Origin: Actinomyces sp. ZJ308
Lineage (GTDB): Bacteria; Actinomycetota; Actinomycetes; Actinomycetales; Actinomycetaceae
Assembly: GCF_011752065.1 (NCBI RefSeq)
Contig: NZ_JAAIJY010000002.1
Coordinates: forward strand, 62,001 to 126,000
Reading direction: 5' to 3'
Length of the DNA stretch: 64,000 bases
Part shown: one piece after another, positions 1 to 6,589 of the stretch
Layout: every line of letters begins with the position of its first letter
How positions within the stretch are numbered: the first letter of the stretch is position 1
The notes under the pieces: generated by a model
What the model saw: only the letters and a program-made list of their open reading frames with translations
What the model was told of the DNA's origin: nothing
Databases searched by the model: none
Translations under genes and position numbers: made by a program

Positions 1-35
1 CGCACCCGTACGCGTGACATGTCCCCGTCGGTGGC
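1..35. repeat. Fragment of GGGGAC/GTCCCC dispersed intergenic repeat
   Basis: The window opens in a CGTACGCGTGACATGTCCCCG-like segment that resembles the right half of elements at 4672-4775, 6464-6567, 20530-20655 and 31483-31625. The left half lies outside the window. It sits just upstream of a dps gene. Confidence 0.5.
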
Positions 36-72
36 CAGCCTGCCTCAAGACAAACGGCTTAGGGTGGGTGGC

Positions 73-582
73 ATGAGTGCAGAGACCAGAGCAGAGACCG
101 CAGCCGCACCATCCGTCACCTTCGCCTTCACTGCCTCCGCCGCCCTGAGCGACAGCCTCCAGCGCGTGCTGGTCGACCTCATTGCGCTGGGCATCGCCAC
201 CAAGCAGGCCCACTGGAACATCGTGGGTGCGAACTTCCGCGACCTTCACCTGAACTTCGACGACGTCGTCGGCATCGCCCGCGAGGGCTCCGACGAGGTC
301 GCCGAGCGCATGCGGGCCATCAACGCGACCCCCGACGGCCGCCCGGCCACCGTCGCCGCCGACTCCACCGTCCCGACCCTGCCCAAGGACGAGATCACCG
401 TCTCCGAGGGCGTCGCCTACGTCGTCTCCGCCATCGAGGCCGCCGTGGCCACGCTGCGCGGCGTGCACGACGCCGTCGATGACGAGGACCCGACGTCGGC
501 CGGCATCCTGGAGGACCTGACCGGCAAGCTCGAGCAGCAGGCCTGGTTCATCTCCTCGCAGGACCGCAAGCCCGTGCGTTGA
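73..582 (+). CDS. dps: Dps family DNA-binding ferritin-like protein (copy 1)
   Basis: A 169-aa Dps mini-ferritin. The family oxidises Fe(II) with H2O2 at sites between subunits of a dodecamer, stores iron and can protect DNA. All five ferroxidase-type residues are visible with canonical spacing: H47, H59, D63, D74 and E78 (KQAHWN ... DLH ... D ... D-x3-E). I chose the ATG at 73 because a purine-rich AGGGTGGGTGG precedes it and because it aligns with the start of the paralog at 1972; an upstream in-frame ATG at 19 would add 18 unlikely residues. A 13-bp perfect-stem terminator follows at 601-642. The paralog 1.4 kb downstream is most similar from residue ~15 onward. The family call is secure; cargo and DNA binding are not tested here. 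Confidence 0.93.
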   Translation: MSAETRAETAAAPSVTFAFTASAALSDSLQRVLVDLIALGIATKQAHWNIVGANFRDLHLNFDDVVGIAREGSDEVAERMRAINATPDGRPATVAADSTVPTLPKDEITVSEGVAYVVSAIEAAVATLRGVHDAVDDEDPTSAGILEDLTGKLEQQAWFISSQDRKPVR

Positions 583-600
583 GCGCGGCGTCCGACATCC

Positions 601-642
601 GACGACGGGCGGTTCCGGCCACTTCCGGGACCGCCCGTCGTC
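601..642 (+). terminator. Rho-independent-type hairpin after dps copy 1
   Basis: Perfect 13-bp stem: GACGACGGGCGGT (601-613) pairs with ACCGCCCGTCGTC (630-642) around a 16-nt loop, 18 nt after the dps stop. There is no clear T-run, as is common in high-GC actinobacteria. Confidence 0.7.
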
Positions 643-762
643 GCTGGAGAGCCGAAAGACGGACCTCCCGCGACGAACGTCGAGACACGCTCGTGACCTT
701 CGCGGTAGTGTCGACGGGTTGGTTTCCGCCGGGTTGAATCCGGCCGACTGGGAGGAGCCCCT

Positions 763-1467
763 GTGACACGTGTCGAGAGCCGCCCCGTGAACCGGGTCGG
801 AGCCCGCCGTTGGACTGCCGTGCTGGGCTGCCTGCTGCTGGCCGGCTCGCTGACTCTGAGCGGCTGCTCGTCCAGCAACTCCAGGTCCGGAGAGAAGAGC
901 GCCGCGAGCGGCGCGGGCACAACCGGTCACTCGACGTCGTCGCCCTCGGGTGTCGCCACGGCGTCGAGCAGCGCCGGGCCGGTCACGGCGGCCTCCCTGT
1001 CCGACGCCCAGCTGGGCTACACCATCACCGCCATCCCGGCCGGCCTGGATGTCACCCAGGTCAAGATCCTCCAGGACTTCGTGGCCTACGACCAGATGTC
1101 CTGGCGGCTCTGGGTCGGCGGCGGCCAGGACGTCAGCAAGGTGCCCACCGTGACCACCGGCAACCTCCAGCAGCAGCTCACCGATGACGCCACCAATATG
1201 CAGAACAAGGGGGAGAGGGCCAAAACCCCGGTCAGGGTCGCGGTCTCCGAGGTCGCCATGAGCGCCGACGGCCAGAGCGCCACCGTCTCCTACTGCGTGG
1301 ACATGACGCAGGTGACCTTCGTTGACGCTCAGGGCAAGGACGTCACGGACCCCACTAACAAGGCCCAGATCCCGGCCAGGAACACGATGGTGCCCGGAAG
1401 TGACGGACGCTGGCTCGCCTCCGAGGAGGAGGAGACCGGAGAGCCGAATACCTGCTCGGCCGGCTGA
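763..1467 (+). CDS. Secreted lipoprotein of unknown function
   Basis: A 234-aa protein starting at GTG. It has a basic n-region, a hydrophobic segment (about residues 19-33) and a lipobox LSGC at about residues 32-35, followed by a Ser/Gly/Thr-rich linker of ~45 residues typical of actinobacterial lipoproteins. The C-terminal ~150 residues contain alternating strand-like segments and a cysteine pair (one in TVSYC and one in the final NTCSAG) that could form a disulfide outside the cell. The fold resembles small secreted lipoproteins that I cannot name. GGGAGGAGCC just upstream serves as ribosome-binding site. It is monocistronic, between dps copy 1 and the small-peptide cassette. Export and lipidation are inferred from the motif; the function is unknown. 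Confidence 0.85.
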   Translation: MTRVESRPVNRVGARRWTAVLGCLLLAGSLTLSGCSSSNSRSGEKSAASGAGTTGHSTSSPSGVATASSSAGPVTAASLSDAQLGYTITAIPAGLDVTQVKILQDFVAYDQMSWRLWVGGGQDVSKVPTVTTGNLQQQLTDDATNMQNKGERAKTPVRVAVSEVAMSADGQSATVSYCVDMTQVTFVDAQGKDVTDPTNKAQIPARNTMVPGSDGRWLASEEEETGEPNTCSAG

Positions 1468-1488
1468 TATCTCCGGAGCCGCCGTGAC

Positions 1489-1576
1489 ATGATTGCTCTC
1501 GCCTTTCTTCGACACCTTCTCCCGAAACATCCAGTGTCCTGTCGGGGAAGAAGGGAGTCGGAAGGAGGTGGGGGTC
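1489..1576 (+). promoter_or_regulatory. Conserved leader of small-peptide cassette, copy 1
   Basis: This ~88-nt segment aligns almost base for base with the leader of the second cassette (5683-5775, reverse strand). Both keep CCTTCTCCCG and, ~20 nt later, CGGGGAAGAAGG or CGGGGAGGAAGG, which can form a bulged ~10-bp stem just before the GGAAGGAGGTG ribosome-binding site. One pair changes from U-A to U-G without breaking the stem. This suggests a structured 5' leader; the promoter itself is not identified. Confidence 0.5.
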
Positions 1577-1720
1577 GTGTCCAAGCCGAAAGGCCGACAC
1601 GGGCAAGTCCGCAAGGACAAGGAAACGGCCCGGAAGGTGAGCGAACTATTAACCGCAATCGCTCGCCTGATCCGGGCCGTCAGTGTCCTTGTGGATACCC
1701 TCGGCAAGTGGTTCGGATGA
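1577..1720 (+). CDS. 47-aa cationic amphipathic peptide (copy 1)
   Basis: A small gene starting at GTG, 6 nt after an unusually strong ribosome-binding site (GGAAGGAGGTG, 1560-1570). The product starts MSKPKGRHGQVRKDKETARK, has 11 Lys/Arg against 4 Asp/Glu, then a helix-forming hydrophobic stretch (VSELLTAIARLIRAV...) ending GKWFG. There is no signal peptide. An inverted paralog at 5539-5682 is 34/47 identical, with only conservative changes in the helical half and several synonymous changes, so the protein itself appears to be under selection. Size, charge, the C-terminal Trp and the lack of a leader recall leaderless bacteriocins or phenol-soluble-modulin-like peptides, but a small DNA- or membrane-binding regulator is equally possible. 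A hairpin follows at 1733-1766. Confidence 0.7.
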   Translation: MSKPKGRHGQVRKDKETARKVSELLTAIARLIRAVSVLVDTLGKWFG

Positions 1721-1732
1721 GCCGCTTACCTA

Positions 1733-1766
1733 GGGGAGCCGTCCGGTAGCCGCCGGAGAGCTCCCC
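1733..1766 (+). terminator. Hairpin ending small-peptide cassette, copy 1
   Basis: GGGGAGCCGTCCGG (1733-1746) pairs with CCGGAGAGCTCCCC (1753-1766) apart from two internal mismatches, 12 nt after the stop codon. The same hairpin, with one wobble pair, closes the second cassette at 5489-5523. Confidence 0.6.
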
Positions 1767-1881
1767 GTCATTATGCCAGCCGGCTCGCGCCAGTGTCCAT
1801 GCGCTGCCGAGTGCCGTCGTCGTCCTGTTGATGGGTGAGGAGCTGCTACCCGCCATCAGCTTGGTCGAGGGGGTGTTCGCG

Positions 1882-1915
1882 CAGGTGAGCCTTGGTTCCA
1901 GGTGAGGCTTGGCTT
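1882..1915. promoter_or_regulatory. Tandem 17-bp operator-like repeats upstream of dps copy 2
   Basis: CAGGTGAGCCTTGGTTC (1882-1898) is followed directly by CAGGTGAGGCTTGGCTT (1899-1915), 14/17 identical. The second copy runs into TGCCTG, giving a partly palindromic AGGCTTGGCTTGCCT that matches about 12 of 19 positions of the DtxR/IdeR box. It lies 57-90 nt before the dps start, where a metal repressor would act. Binding is inferred. Confidence 0.4.
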
Positions 1916-1971
1916 GCCTGTGAATCATAAGTAACACCCACAGTGGCTGGCGAAGTAGTAAGGTAATAGCC

Positions 1972-2469
1972 ATGAACGCAGACACCATGACTACCCCGTC
2001 CATCAACCTCTCCTTCACCGCCTCCGCCGCCCTGAGCGACAACCTCCAGCGCGTCCTGACCGACCTCATCGCCCTGGAGCTCGTGGGCAAGCAGATCCAC
2101 TGGAACGTCGTCGGCCCGAACTTCCGCGACATCCACCGCAACCTGGACGACGTCGTCGACATCGCCCGCGAGGGCTCCGACGAGGTCGCCGAGCGCATGC
2201 GGGCCATCAACGCGACCCCCGACGGCCGCCCGGCCACCGTCGCCGCCGCCACCACCGTCCCGGCCGCCCCCGAGGGCGAGGTCCTCACCAGCGAGGGTGT
2301 CGCCTACATCGTCTCCGCCATCGAGGCCGTCGTGGCCACGCTGCGCGGCGTGGACGAGGACGTCGACGCCGAGGACCCCACCTCCTCCGGCATCGTCGAG
2401 GACCTCATCGGCAAGCTCGAGCAGCAGGCCTGGTTCCTCTCCGCGGAGATCCGCAAGCCCGTCCGCTGA
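1972..2469 (+). CDS. dps: Dps family DNA-binding ferritin-like protein (copy 2)
   Basis: A 165-aa paralog of the Dps at 73-582, nearly identical from SFTASAALSD onward, including long stretches of identical DNA (for example around 2161-2240). H43, H55, D59, D70 and E74 occupy the ferroxidase positions with the family spacing. The N-terminus is short and lacks a lysine-rich DNA-binding tail. The start at 1972 follows AAGGTAATAGCC. Unlike copy 1 it has a long upstream region with two operator-like repeats (1882-1915), so the copies are probably regulated differently. A 14-bp stem terminator lies at 2502-2539. Confidence 0.93.
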   Translation: MNADTMTTPSINLSFTASAALSDNLQRVLTDLIALELVGKQIHWNVVGPNFRDIHRNLDDVVDIAREGSDEVAERMRAINATPDGRPATVAAATTVPAAPEGEVLTSEGVAYIVSAIEAVVATLRGVDEDVDAEDPTSSGIVEDLIGKLEQQAWFLSAEIRKPVR

Positions 2470-2501
2470 GCCCGAGGCTCGCGCCGACGCGCTGACTCAT
2501 C

Positions 2502-2539
2502 ACGTGGGGCCCACCTCCTGGCGAGGGTGGGCCCTACGT
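2502..2539 (+). terminator. Terminator after dps copy 2
   Basis: ACGTGGGGCCCACC (2502-2515) pairs with GGTGGGCCCTACGT (2526-2539), with one G-U pair and a 10-nt loop, 33 nt after the stop. Confidence 0.7.
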
Positions 2540-2659
2540 CGTGTCTGTCCGGTGTCCTCGTGCTGTTCCTGTTCTGTCCTTCACGGGCCCTGCCGTCGGC
2601 GCGGCTTGCGAGCCCTCATGTCCGGAAGGCCGCCCCGGGGCGGCCGGCACCCCGCGCCG

Positions 2660-3274
2660 TCACCTGCGCCAGTCGCCCAGCGCCCCCTCCAGGCAGCCGA
2701 GCGCCGCGTCGATGAGGCTGTGGCGCTGGTCCTCCGGGCACCCGGCGCGAACCCAGCGCAGGCAGGCGTCGTCGAGGAACCCCAGATAGCCCCACAGGGC
2801 GAAGTCGTCGCGATACCCCCGGCTGCCGCCGACGACGTCGGCCAGCGCCCTGACCGCCGCCTCGCGGGCGGCCTGGCGCACCTGCGCGGCCTCGCCCGGC
2901 TCGTGCCCGGCCAGGATCTGGTAGGCCATCCAGCCGGGGGAGCGCTCGGCGATGAAGTCCAGGTAGGTCAGGATCGAGGTGCGCACGCGGTCGCGCGCCG
3001 AGGAGCCCGGTGGCAGGGCGTCGTCGGCCTGTCGGGTGCGCTCGGCGAGCTCGTCGGTGGCGCGCTGGAGGACCTGGGCATAGATGCCGGCCTTATTGGC
3101 GAAGTACTTGTGCACCAGGGCCTCCGAGGCATGGGCCTCCTCGGCGATCGCGGCCAGCGAGACCTCCTCGTACGGGCGGCTCGCGAAGGCGCGGCTCGCG
3201 GCGGACAGGATCAGCTCGCGGCGCTCGGCGGGATCCATGCGCAGGCGCTGGCGCTTATCGGTGCGGGACGGCAT
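2660..3274 (-). CDS. TetR/AcrR family transcriptional regulator
   Basis: A 204-aa repressor-type protein. Residues ~14-60 form the TetR helix-turn-helix: RRELILSAASRAFASR, then EEVSLAAIAEEAHASEALV and the HKYFANKAGIY signature of helices 3-4. The C-terminal ~140 residues are the variable ligand/dimer domain, with no recognised effector. It is transcribed divergently from the GH13 gene at 3312, with only 37 bp between the two starts. An operator controlling both genes would have to lie in that gap, which makes the glycosidase gene a likely target (inference). Confidence 0.9.
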   Translation of the reverse strand: MPSRTDKRQRLRMDPAERRELILSAASRAFASRPYEEVSLAAIAEEAHASEALVHKYFANKAGIYAQVLQRATDELAERTRQADDALPPGSSARDRVRTSILTYLDFIAERSPGWMAYQILAGHEPGEAAQVRQAAREAAVRALADVVGGSRGYRDDFALWGYLGFLDDACLRWVRAGCPEDQRHSLIDAALGCLEGALGDWRR

Positions 3275-3311
3275 CTTGACATGCTAGCGGGCGCGGAGGA
3301 TCCTTGGAGAC

Positions 3312-4622
3312 ATGACTAGTGAGGTACCTGGAATAAGTCGTCCTGCAACGCCCGCCTGGATCGATCACGCCATCTGGTGGCAGGTCTACCCTCTCGGCGC
3401 CACCGGCGCCCCCATCCGCCCCCGGCCGGGCACGCCGCTGGCCGAGGCCGGCGCCGCCCCGCGCCTGGACCGCCTTGAGCCCTGGCTCGACTACGCCGTC
3501 GAGCTCGGTGCCAACGGGCTGTCGCTCGGCCCGATCTTCGCCTCATCCACCCACGGCTACGACACCACCGATCACCTGCGCATCGACCCCCGCCTGGGTG
3601 ACGACGCCGCCTTCGACCGTCTCGCCGAGGCCTGCCGCGCGCGCGGCCTGGCCCTCATGCTCGACGGCGTCCTCGGGCACGTCGGTACCGAGCATCCTCT
3701 CTTTCGGGCCGCCCGCGCCGGGGGAGAGGAGCGGGCTCTCTTCCGCTTCGACGACGCCGCCGGCGGGGAGGGCGGTGGGGCCGGACCCGGCTACGCCACC
3801 TTCGAGGGGCACGAGTCCCTGGCCGCCCTCAACCACGACTCCGCCGAGGTCCGTGACCTGGCCGTGCGGGTCCTGAGCCACTGGCTCGACCGCGGTGCGA
3901 GCGCCTGGCGTCTGGACGCCGCCTACGCCGTCGCCCCCGCCTTCTGGGCGAGCGTCCTGCCGGCCGTGCGCGAGCGCCACCCCGACGCCTGGTTCATGGG
4001 TGAGGTCATCCACGGCGACTATCCCGGGTTCGTCGAGGCCTCCACGGTGGACACCGTCACCCAGTACGAGCTGTGGAAGGCCACCTGGAGCTCACTGGCC
4101 GACGTCAACTTCTACGAGCTCGACTGGTGCCTCAAGCGCCACAACGAGCTGCTGGAGCGCTTCATCCCGGCCACCTTCGTCGGCAACCACGACGTCACCC
4201 GCATCGCCAGCAAGGTCGGGGCCGGTGGGGCCGCGCTCGCCGTCGTGCTGCTCATGACCGTGGGTGGGGTGCCCAGCGTCTACTACGGGGATGAGCAGGC
4301 ATTCCGCGGGGTCAAGACCGAGACCCTCGGCGGCGATGACGAGGTTCGGCCCGCCCTGCCGGCTGGGCCGTCCGAGCTCGCGCCGCAGGGGGCCTGGATG
4401 CTGCGGCTCCACCAGGACCTCATCGGGCTGCGGCGCCGGCACCCCTGGCTCGTGCGCGCCCGCACCGAGGTCACCGAGCTGGACAACCCGCGGCTGGCCT
4501 ACGACGCGGTTGGCGAGGAGGGGCAGCGGCTGCACGTGAGCCTGGCCCTGGAGCCGACCCCGCGCGCTGAGGTGCGCGCGCCGGGTGAGGCTCCGCTCGT
4601 CGTCGAGCCGCCCGCGCAGTGA
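3312..4622 (+). CDS. Glycoside hydrolase family 13 (alpha-amylase-like) protein
   Basis: A 436-aa cytoplasmic GH13 enzyme; no signal peptide. The (beta/alpha)8-barrel regions are visible: an opening IWWQVYPLG, region I as LDGVLGHVG (the usual Asn before His is Gly), region II as AWRLDAA with the nucleophile Asp, region III as WFMGEV with the acid/base Glu, and region IV as FVGNHDVTRI with the transition-state Asp. The complete catalytic set suggests an active alpha-glucan hydrolase or transferase. Substrate specificity (maltodextrin, trehalose or sucrose) cannot be read from the sequence. It is divergent from a TetR gene and is followed by a GGGGAC-type intergenic repeat. Confidence 0.88.
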   Translation: MTSEVPGISRPATPAWIDHAIWWQVYPLGATGAPIRPRPGTPLAEAGAAPRLDRLEPWLDYAVELGANGLSLGPIFASSTHGYDTTDHLRIDPRLGDDAAFDRLAEACRARGLALMLDGVLGHVGTEHPLFRAARAGGEERALFRFDDAAGGEGGGAGPGYATFEGHESLAALNHDSAEVRDLAVRVLSHWLDRGASAWRLDAAYAVAPAFWASVLPAVRERHPDAWFMGEVIHGDYPGFVEASTVDTVTQYELWKATWSSLADVNFYELDWCLKRHNELLERFIPATFVGNHDVTRIASKVGAGGAALAVVLLMTVGGVPSVYYGDEQAFRGVKTETLGGDDEVRPALPAGPSELAPQGAWMLRLHQDLIGLRRRHPWLVRARTEVTELDNPRLAYDAVGEEGQRLHVSLALEPTPRAEVRAPGEAPLVVEPPAQ

Positions 4623-4671
4623 CCGGCTCTCGCTGACCTCTCTCGCCGACCTCTCTCGCGGCTCGCGCTGG

Positions 4672-4775
4672 CGGGGACACTCTGCGCCGTCGGGGACATA
4701 ATCTCCCGGGCGGGGACGTTCGGCGCCGTCGGGGACAGAATTCCGGTCCCCGTACGCGCAGGATGTCCCCGGCTG
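4672..4775. repeat. GGGGAC/GTCCCC dispersed intergenic repeat
   Basis: Four forward GGGGAC boxes (near 4675, 4691, 4712 and 4730) are followed by reversed GTCCCC boxes, with a core GGACAGAATTCCGGTCCCCG and then GTACGCGCAGGATGTCCCC. Closely related elements occur at 6464-6567, 20530-20655 and 31483-31625, always between genes. No coding potential is apparent. Confidence 0.7.
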
Positions 4776-4791
4776 TGCTTGCGGTAGTCGC

Positions 4792-5193
4792 CTACACCTC
4801 GATCAGGGGGAGGCCTGGATGCACTGTGCTCAGGTCTCCCGGATCAGAGGTCACCACGGTGTATCCCTGTTCCTGAGCCACGAGGACGACGTGGACGTCA
4901 ACGACGTCCCGATGACCGGTTCGTCCGCACAGCAGGCCGACAGCCCTTGCCGTCATCTCATCGAGTGACATGACCCGCACGCGAGGATCAGACAGCAGTC
5001 GCGCGACCCGAGCCTGCCTCGGACCGCCCCGCCAGGCCTGTGCCACAACCCCGGCGGGCACGCTCAGGGGCAGGTCGGCCTCTAAAGCCCGCCGAAGGAG
5101 GGCGCGAACTCGGGAGTCTCCGCGTTCAAGGGCAAGCAGCGCGCCGGTGTCCAGGGTCAGACCCTTGGCGGTTCCTCTGCCGGCGGCGGTCAT
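4792..5193 (-). CDS. PIN-domain ribonuclease toxin (VapC-like)
   Basis: A 133-aa PIN-domain protein, the toxin half of a VapBC-type module; the family cleaves RNA with a cluster of acidic residues and Mg2+. Visible markers are the N-terminal LTLDTGALLAL strand with the first Asp, RDVVDVHVV with a central Asp, and VVTSDPGDL with the C-terminal Asp. The ATG at 5193 overlaps the antitoxin stop by 4 bp (ATGA), so translation is probably coupled, as is usual for these pairs. An upstream in-frame ATG at 5220 lies inside the antitoxin gene and is less likely. Confidence 0.85.
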   Translation of the reverse strand: MTAAGRGTAKGLTLDTGALLALERGDSRVRALLRRALEADLPLSVPAGVVAQAWRGGPRQARVARLLSDPRVRVMSLDEMTARAVGLLCGRTGHRDVVDVHVVLVAQEQGYTVVTSDPGDLSTVHPGLPLIEV

Positions 5194-5462
5194 GCCAGGC
5201 CCAGCTCCTTGTCCGCCCATGCCAGGTCGGAGTCGCTGACGGGGCCGAGCTCGCGGTCGAGCTCGTCCAGCAGCTGCGCCAGGCCGTCCTCCTGCTGGGC
5301 GCGCGCGACCGCTGCGCTGATGAATCCCGACACCGAAGGTGCTCGCCCCTGCTGAACGGCACGGCGAATCGAGATGACCTGCTCGTCCGGGAGGCTCACC
5401 GCAATCTTCTGAGTCCCACCGGGATCGTATCGGCGGTGAGCGAGAGGGCGCGATGTGGACAT
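5190..5462 (-). CDS. Ribbon-helix-helix antitoxin (VapB-like)
   Basis: A 90-aa protein. Residues ~18-55 (KIAVSLPDEQVISIRRAV ... SVSGFISAAVARA) fit a ribbon-helix-helix DNA-binding domain: a beta strand, then two helices with the Ser-x-x-Ile turn. The acidic C-terminal tail (LLDELDREL ... SDSDLAWADKELG) would bind and block the PIN toxin. The start at 5462 is chosen over the in-frame ATG at 5591 because the extra N-terminus runs back into the 47-aa peptide gene at 5539-5682. Such antitoxins usually repress their own operon. Confidence 0.8.
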   Translation of the reverse strand: MSTSRPLAHRRYDPGGTQKIAVSLPDEQVISIRRAVQQGRAPSVSGFISAAVARAQQEDGLAQLLDELDRELGPVSDSDLAWADKELGLA

Positions 5463-5488
5463 GCTCGTCGCCACTCCGCCATAATGGT

Positions 5489-5523
5489 GGGGAGCCATCC
5501 GGCTGCTATCCGGATGACTCCCC
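5489..5523 (-). terminator. Hairpin ending small-peptide cassette, copy 2
   Basis: GGGGAGCCATCCGG (5489-5502) pairs with CCGGATGACTCCCC (5510-5523) with a single wobble, 15 nt past the peptide stop on the reverse strand. It corresponds to the hairpin at 1733-1766. Confidence 0.6.
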
Positions 5524-5538
5524 TCGCAAGGGGCCGGC

Positions 5539-5682
5539 TCAGCCGATCCACTTGCTGAGGGCATCCACAAGGACACCGACGGCCCGGACAAGGCGAGCGA
5601 CAGCGGTCAAGACTTCGCTCACCTTCCGGGCCGTTACCTTGCCCTTGGGGACTCTGACGTGCCGACCTCTCGGCTTGGACAC
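5539..5682 (-). CDS. 47-aa cationic amphipathic peptide (copy 2)
   Basis: A paralog of the peptide at 1577-1720, on the opposite strand. It also starts at GTG after GGGAAGGAGGTG. The product begins MSKPRGRHVRVPKGKVTARK, continues with VSEVLTAVARLVRAV and ends SKWIG; 11 Lys/Arg against 2 Asp/Glu give a net charge near +9. The Ile/Val/Leu, Thr/Ala and Phe/Ile exchanges against copy 1 keep one hydrophobic helix face. The leader (5683-5775), the ribosome-binding site and the terminator (5489-5523) are shared with copy 1, so a whole transcription unit was duplicated and inverted. The antitoxin gene starts 77 nt downstream but is separated by the terminator. Function unknown. Confidence 0.7.
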   Translation of the reverse strand: MSKPRGRHVRVPKGKVTARKVSEVLTAVARLVRAVGVLVDALSKWIG

Positions 5683-5775
5683 GGCCCTCACCTCCTTCCC
5701 GGCTCCTTCCTCCCCGGCAAGGACAACGGGTGTTCCGGGAGAAGGTGCCGAAGGGAGGCGTCACCCATCATGCCA
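5683..5775 (-). promoter_or_regulatory. Conserved leader of small-peptide cassette, copy 2
   Basis: The reverse-strand counterpart of 1489-1576. CCTTCTCCCGG and CCGGGGAGGAAGG can pair around a loop containing ACACCCGTTGTCC, directly before the ribosome-binding site. Leader conservation as strong as that of the coding part suggests post-transcriptional control. Confidence 0.5.
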
Positions 5776-5889
5776 ACGGGTACCGACACTCTGGCCGGGA
5801 TCGTGGTCTCTTGCCGGCGGCGATGAGACGGAACTGCGATTCGGGCCGGCCTTGACCCTGACGTAGCGTGAGGGACAAGGCTCATCCGC

Positions 5890-6402
5890 ATGAGCACCTT
5901 CAACGCATTCGAGATGAGCCCCGTCCCCGCCCCCGGTGAGGACGCCCAGCCACCTGAGCCCTTCCGCGGCATCTACGGCATGCCGATGTTCGTCACCGTC
6001 CCAACATCCGACCTGGACGCCTCGGTCGACTTCTGGACGGAGGCGCTCGGCTTCTTCATCCTGTTCACCATTCCCGGCCGGCTCGTGCACCTGCGCCGCT
6101 GGGCCTTCCAGGACGTCCTCCTGGTACCGGCCCCGCAGGAGCCCACGCCGGCTGACGGCCCCACGATGAGCGTCAGCTTCTCCTGCGTCCTGTCCCAGAT
6201 CGACGAGATCGCCGCGGCCTGCGAGCAGCGTCGACCGGGCAGCGTCACCGGCCCGCGCATCACCCCGTGGAACTCCTCCGAGGTCGAGGTCACCACCCCC
6301 GAGGGCGTGCGCGTCGTCCTCACCGCCGCCAGGCCCCTCGACCCGCACAGCGAGCAGGCCGACGGCTTCCGGCGCGTCGGCATTGAGGTGCCCGAGTCCT
6401 GA
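5890..6402 (+). CDS. VOC (glyoxalase/bleomycin-resistance) superfamily protein
   Basis: A 170-aa single-copy vicinal-oxygen-chelate fold protein. After a ~30-residue leader, MFVTVPTSDLDASVDFWTEALGF is the typical first beta-alpha-beta unit (given here only as a landmark near residues 36-58), followed by strands RLVHLRRWAFQDVLLV and a second module ending VVLTAARP. The metal ligands of glyoxalase I are not clearly present, so a binding or resistance role is as likely as an enzymatic one. It is monocistronic and followed by a GGGGAC repeat. Confidence 0.8.
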   Translation: MSTFNAFEMSPVPAPGEDAQPPEPFRGIYGMPMFVTVPTSDLDASVDFWTEALGFFILFTIPGRLVHLRRWAFQDVLLVPAPQEPTPADGPTMSVSFSCVLSQIDEIAAACEQRRPGSVTGPRITPWNSSEVEVTTPEGVRVVLTAARPLDPHSEQADGFRRVGIEVPES

Positions 6403-6463
6403 CCGCTGTCCTCTGAGGTCGCCCCCTCACCGCTGCCTTGTCGTCCCACCGACGCCCCGGCCG

Positions 6464-6567
6464 GGGACACTCGACGCCTACGGGGACAGAAATCCCGTCC
6501 CCGCACGCGCAGGATGTCCCCGGCTGGGATGGGGATGCACCCGGCCGAGTGGAATGTCCCCGGCTGT
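6464..6567. repeat. GGGGAC/GTCCCC dispersed intergenic repeat
   Basis: It carries GGGGACACTC, GGGGACAGAAATCCCGTCCCC, then GCACGCGCAGGATGTCCCC and a final GAATGTCCCC. Close match to 4672-4775. It lies between a forward VOC gene and a reverse Nudix gene. Confidence 0.7.
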
Positions 6568-6589
6568 GCGCGGAGGAAGGGCGGCAGCG

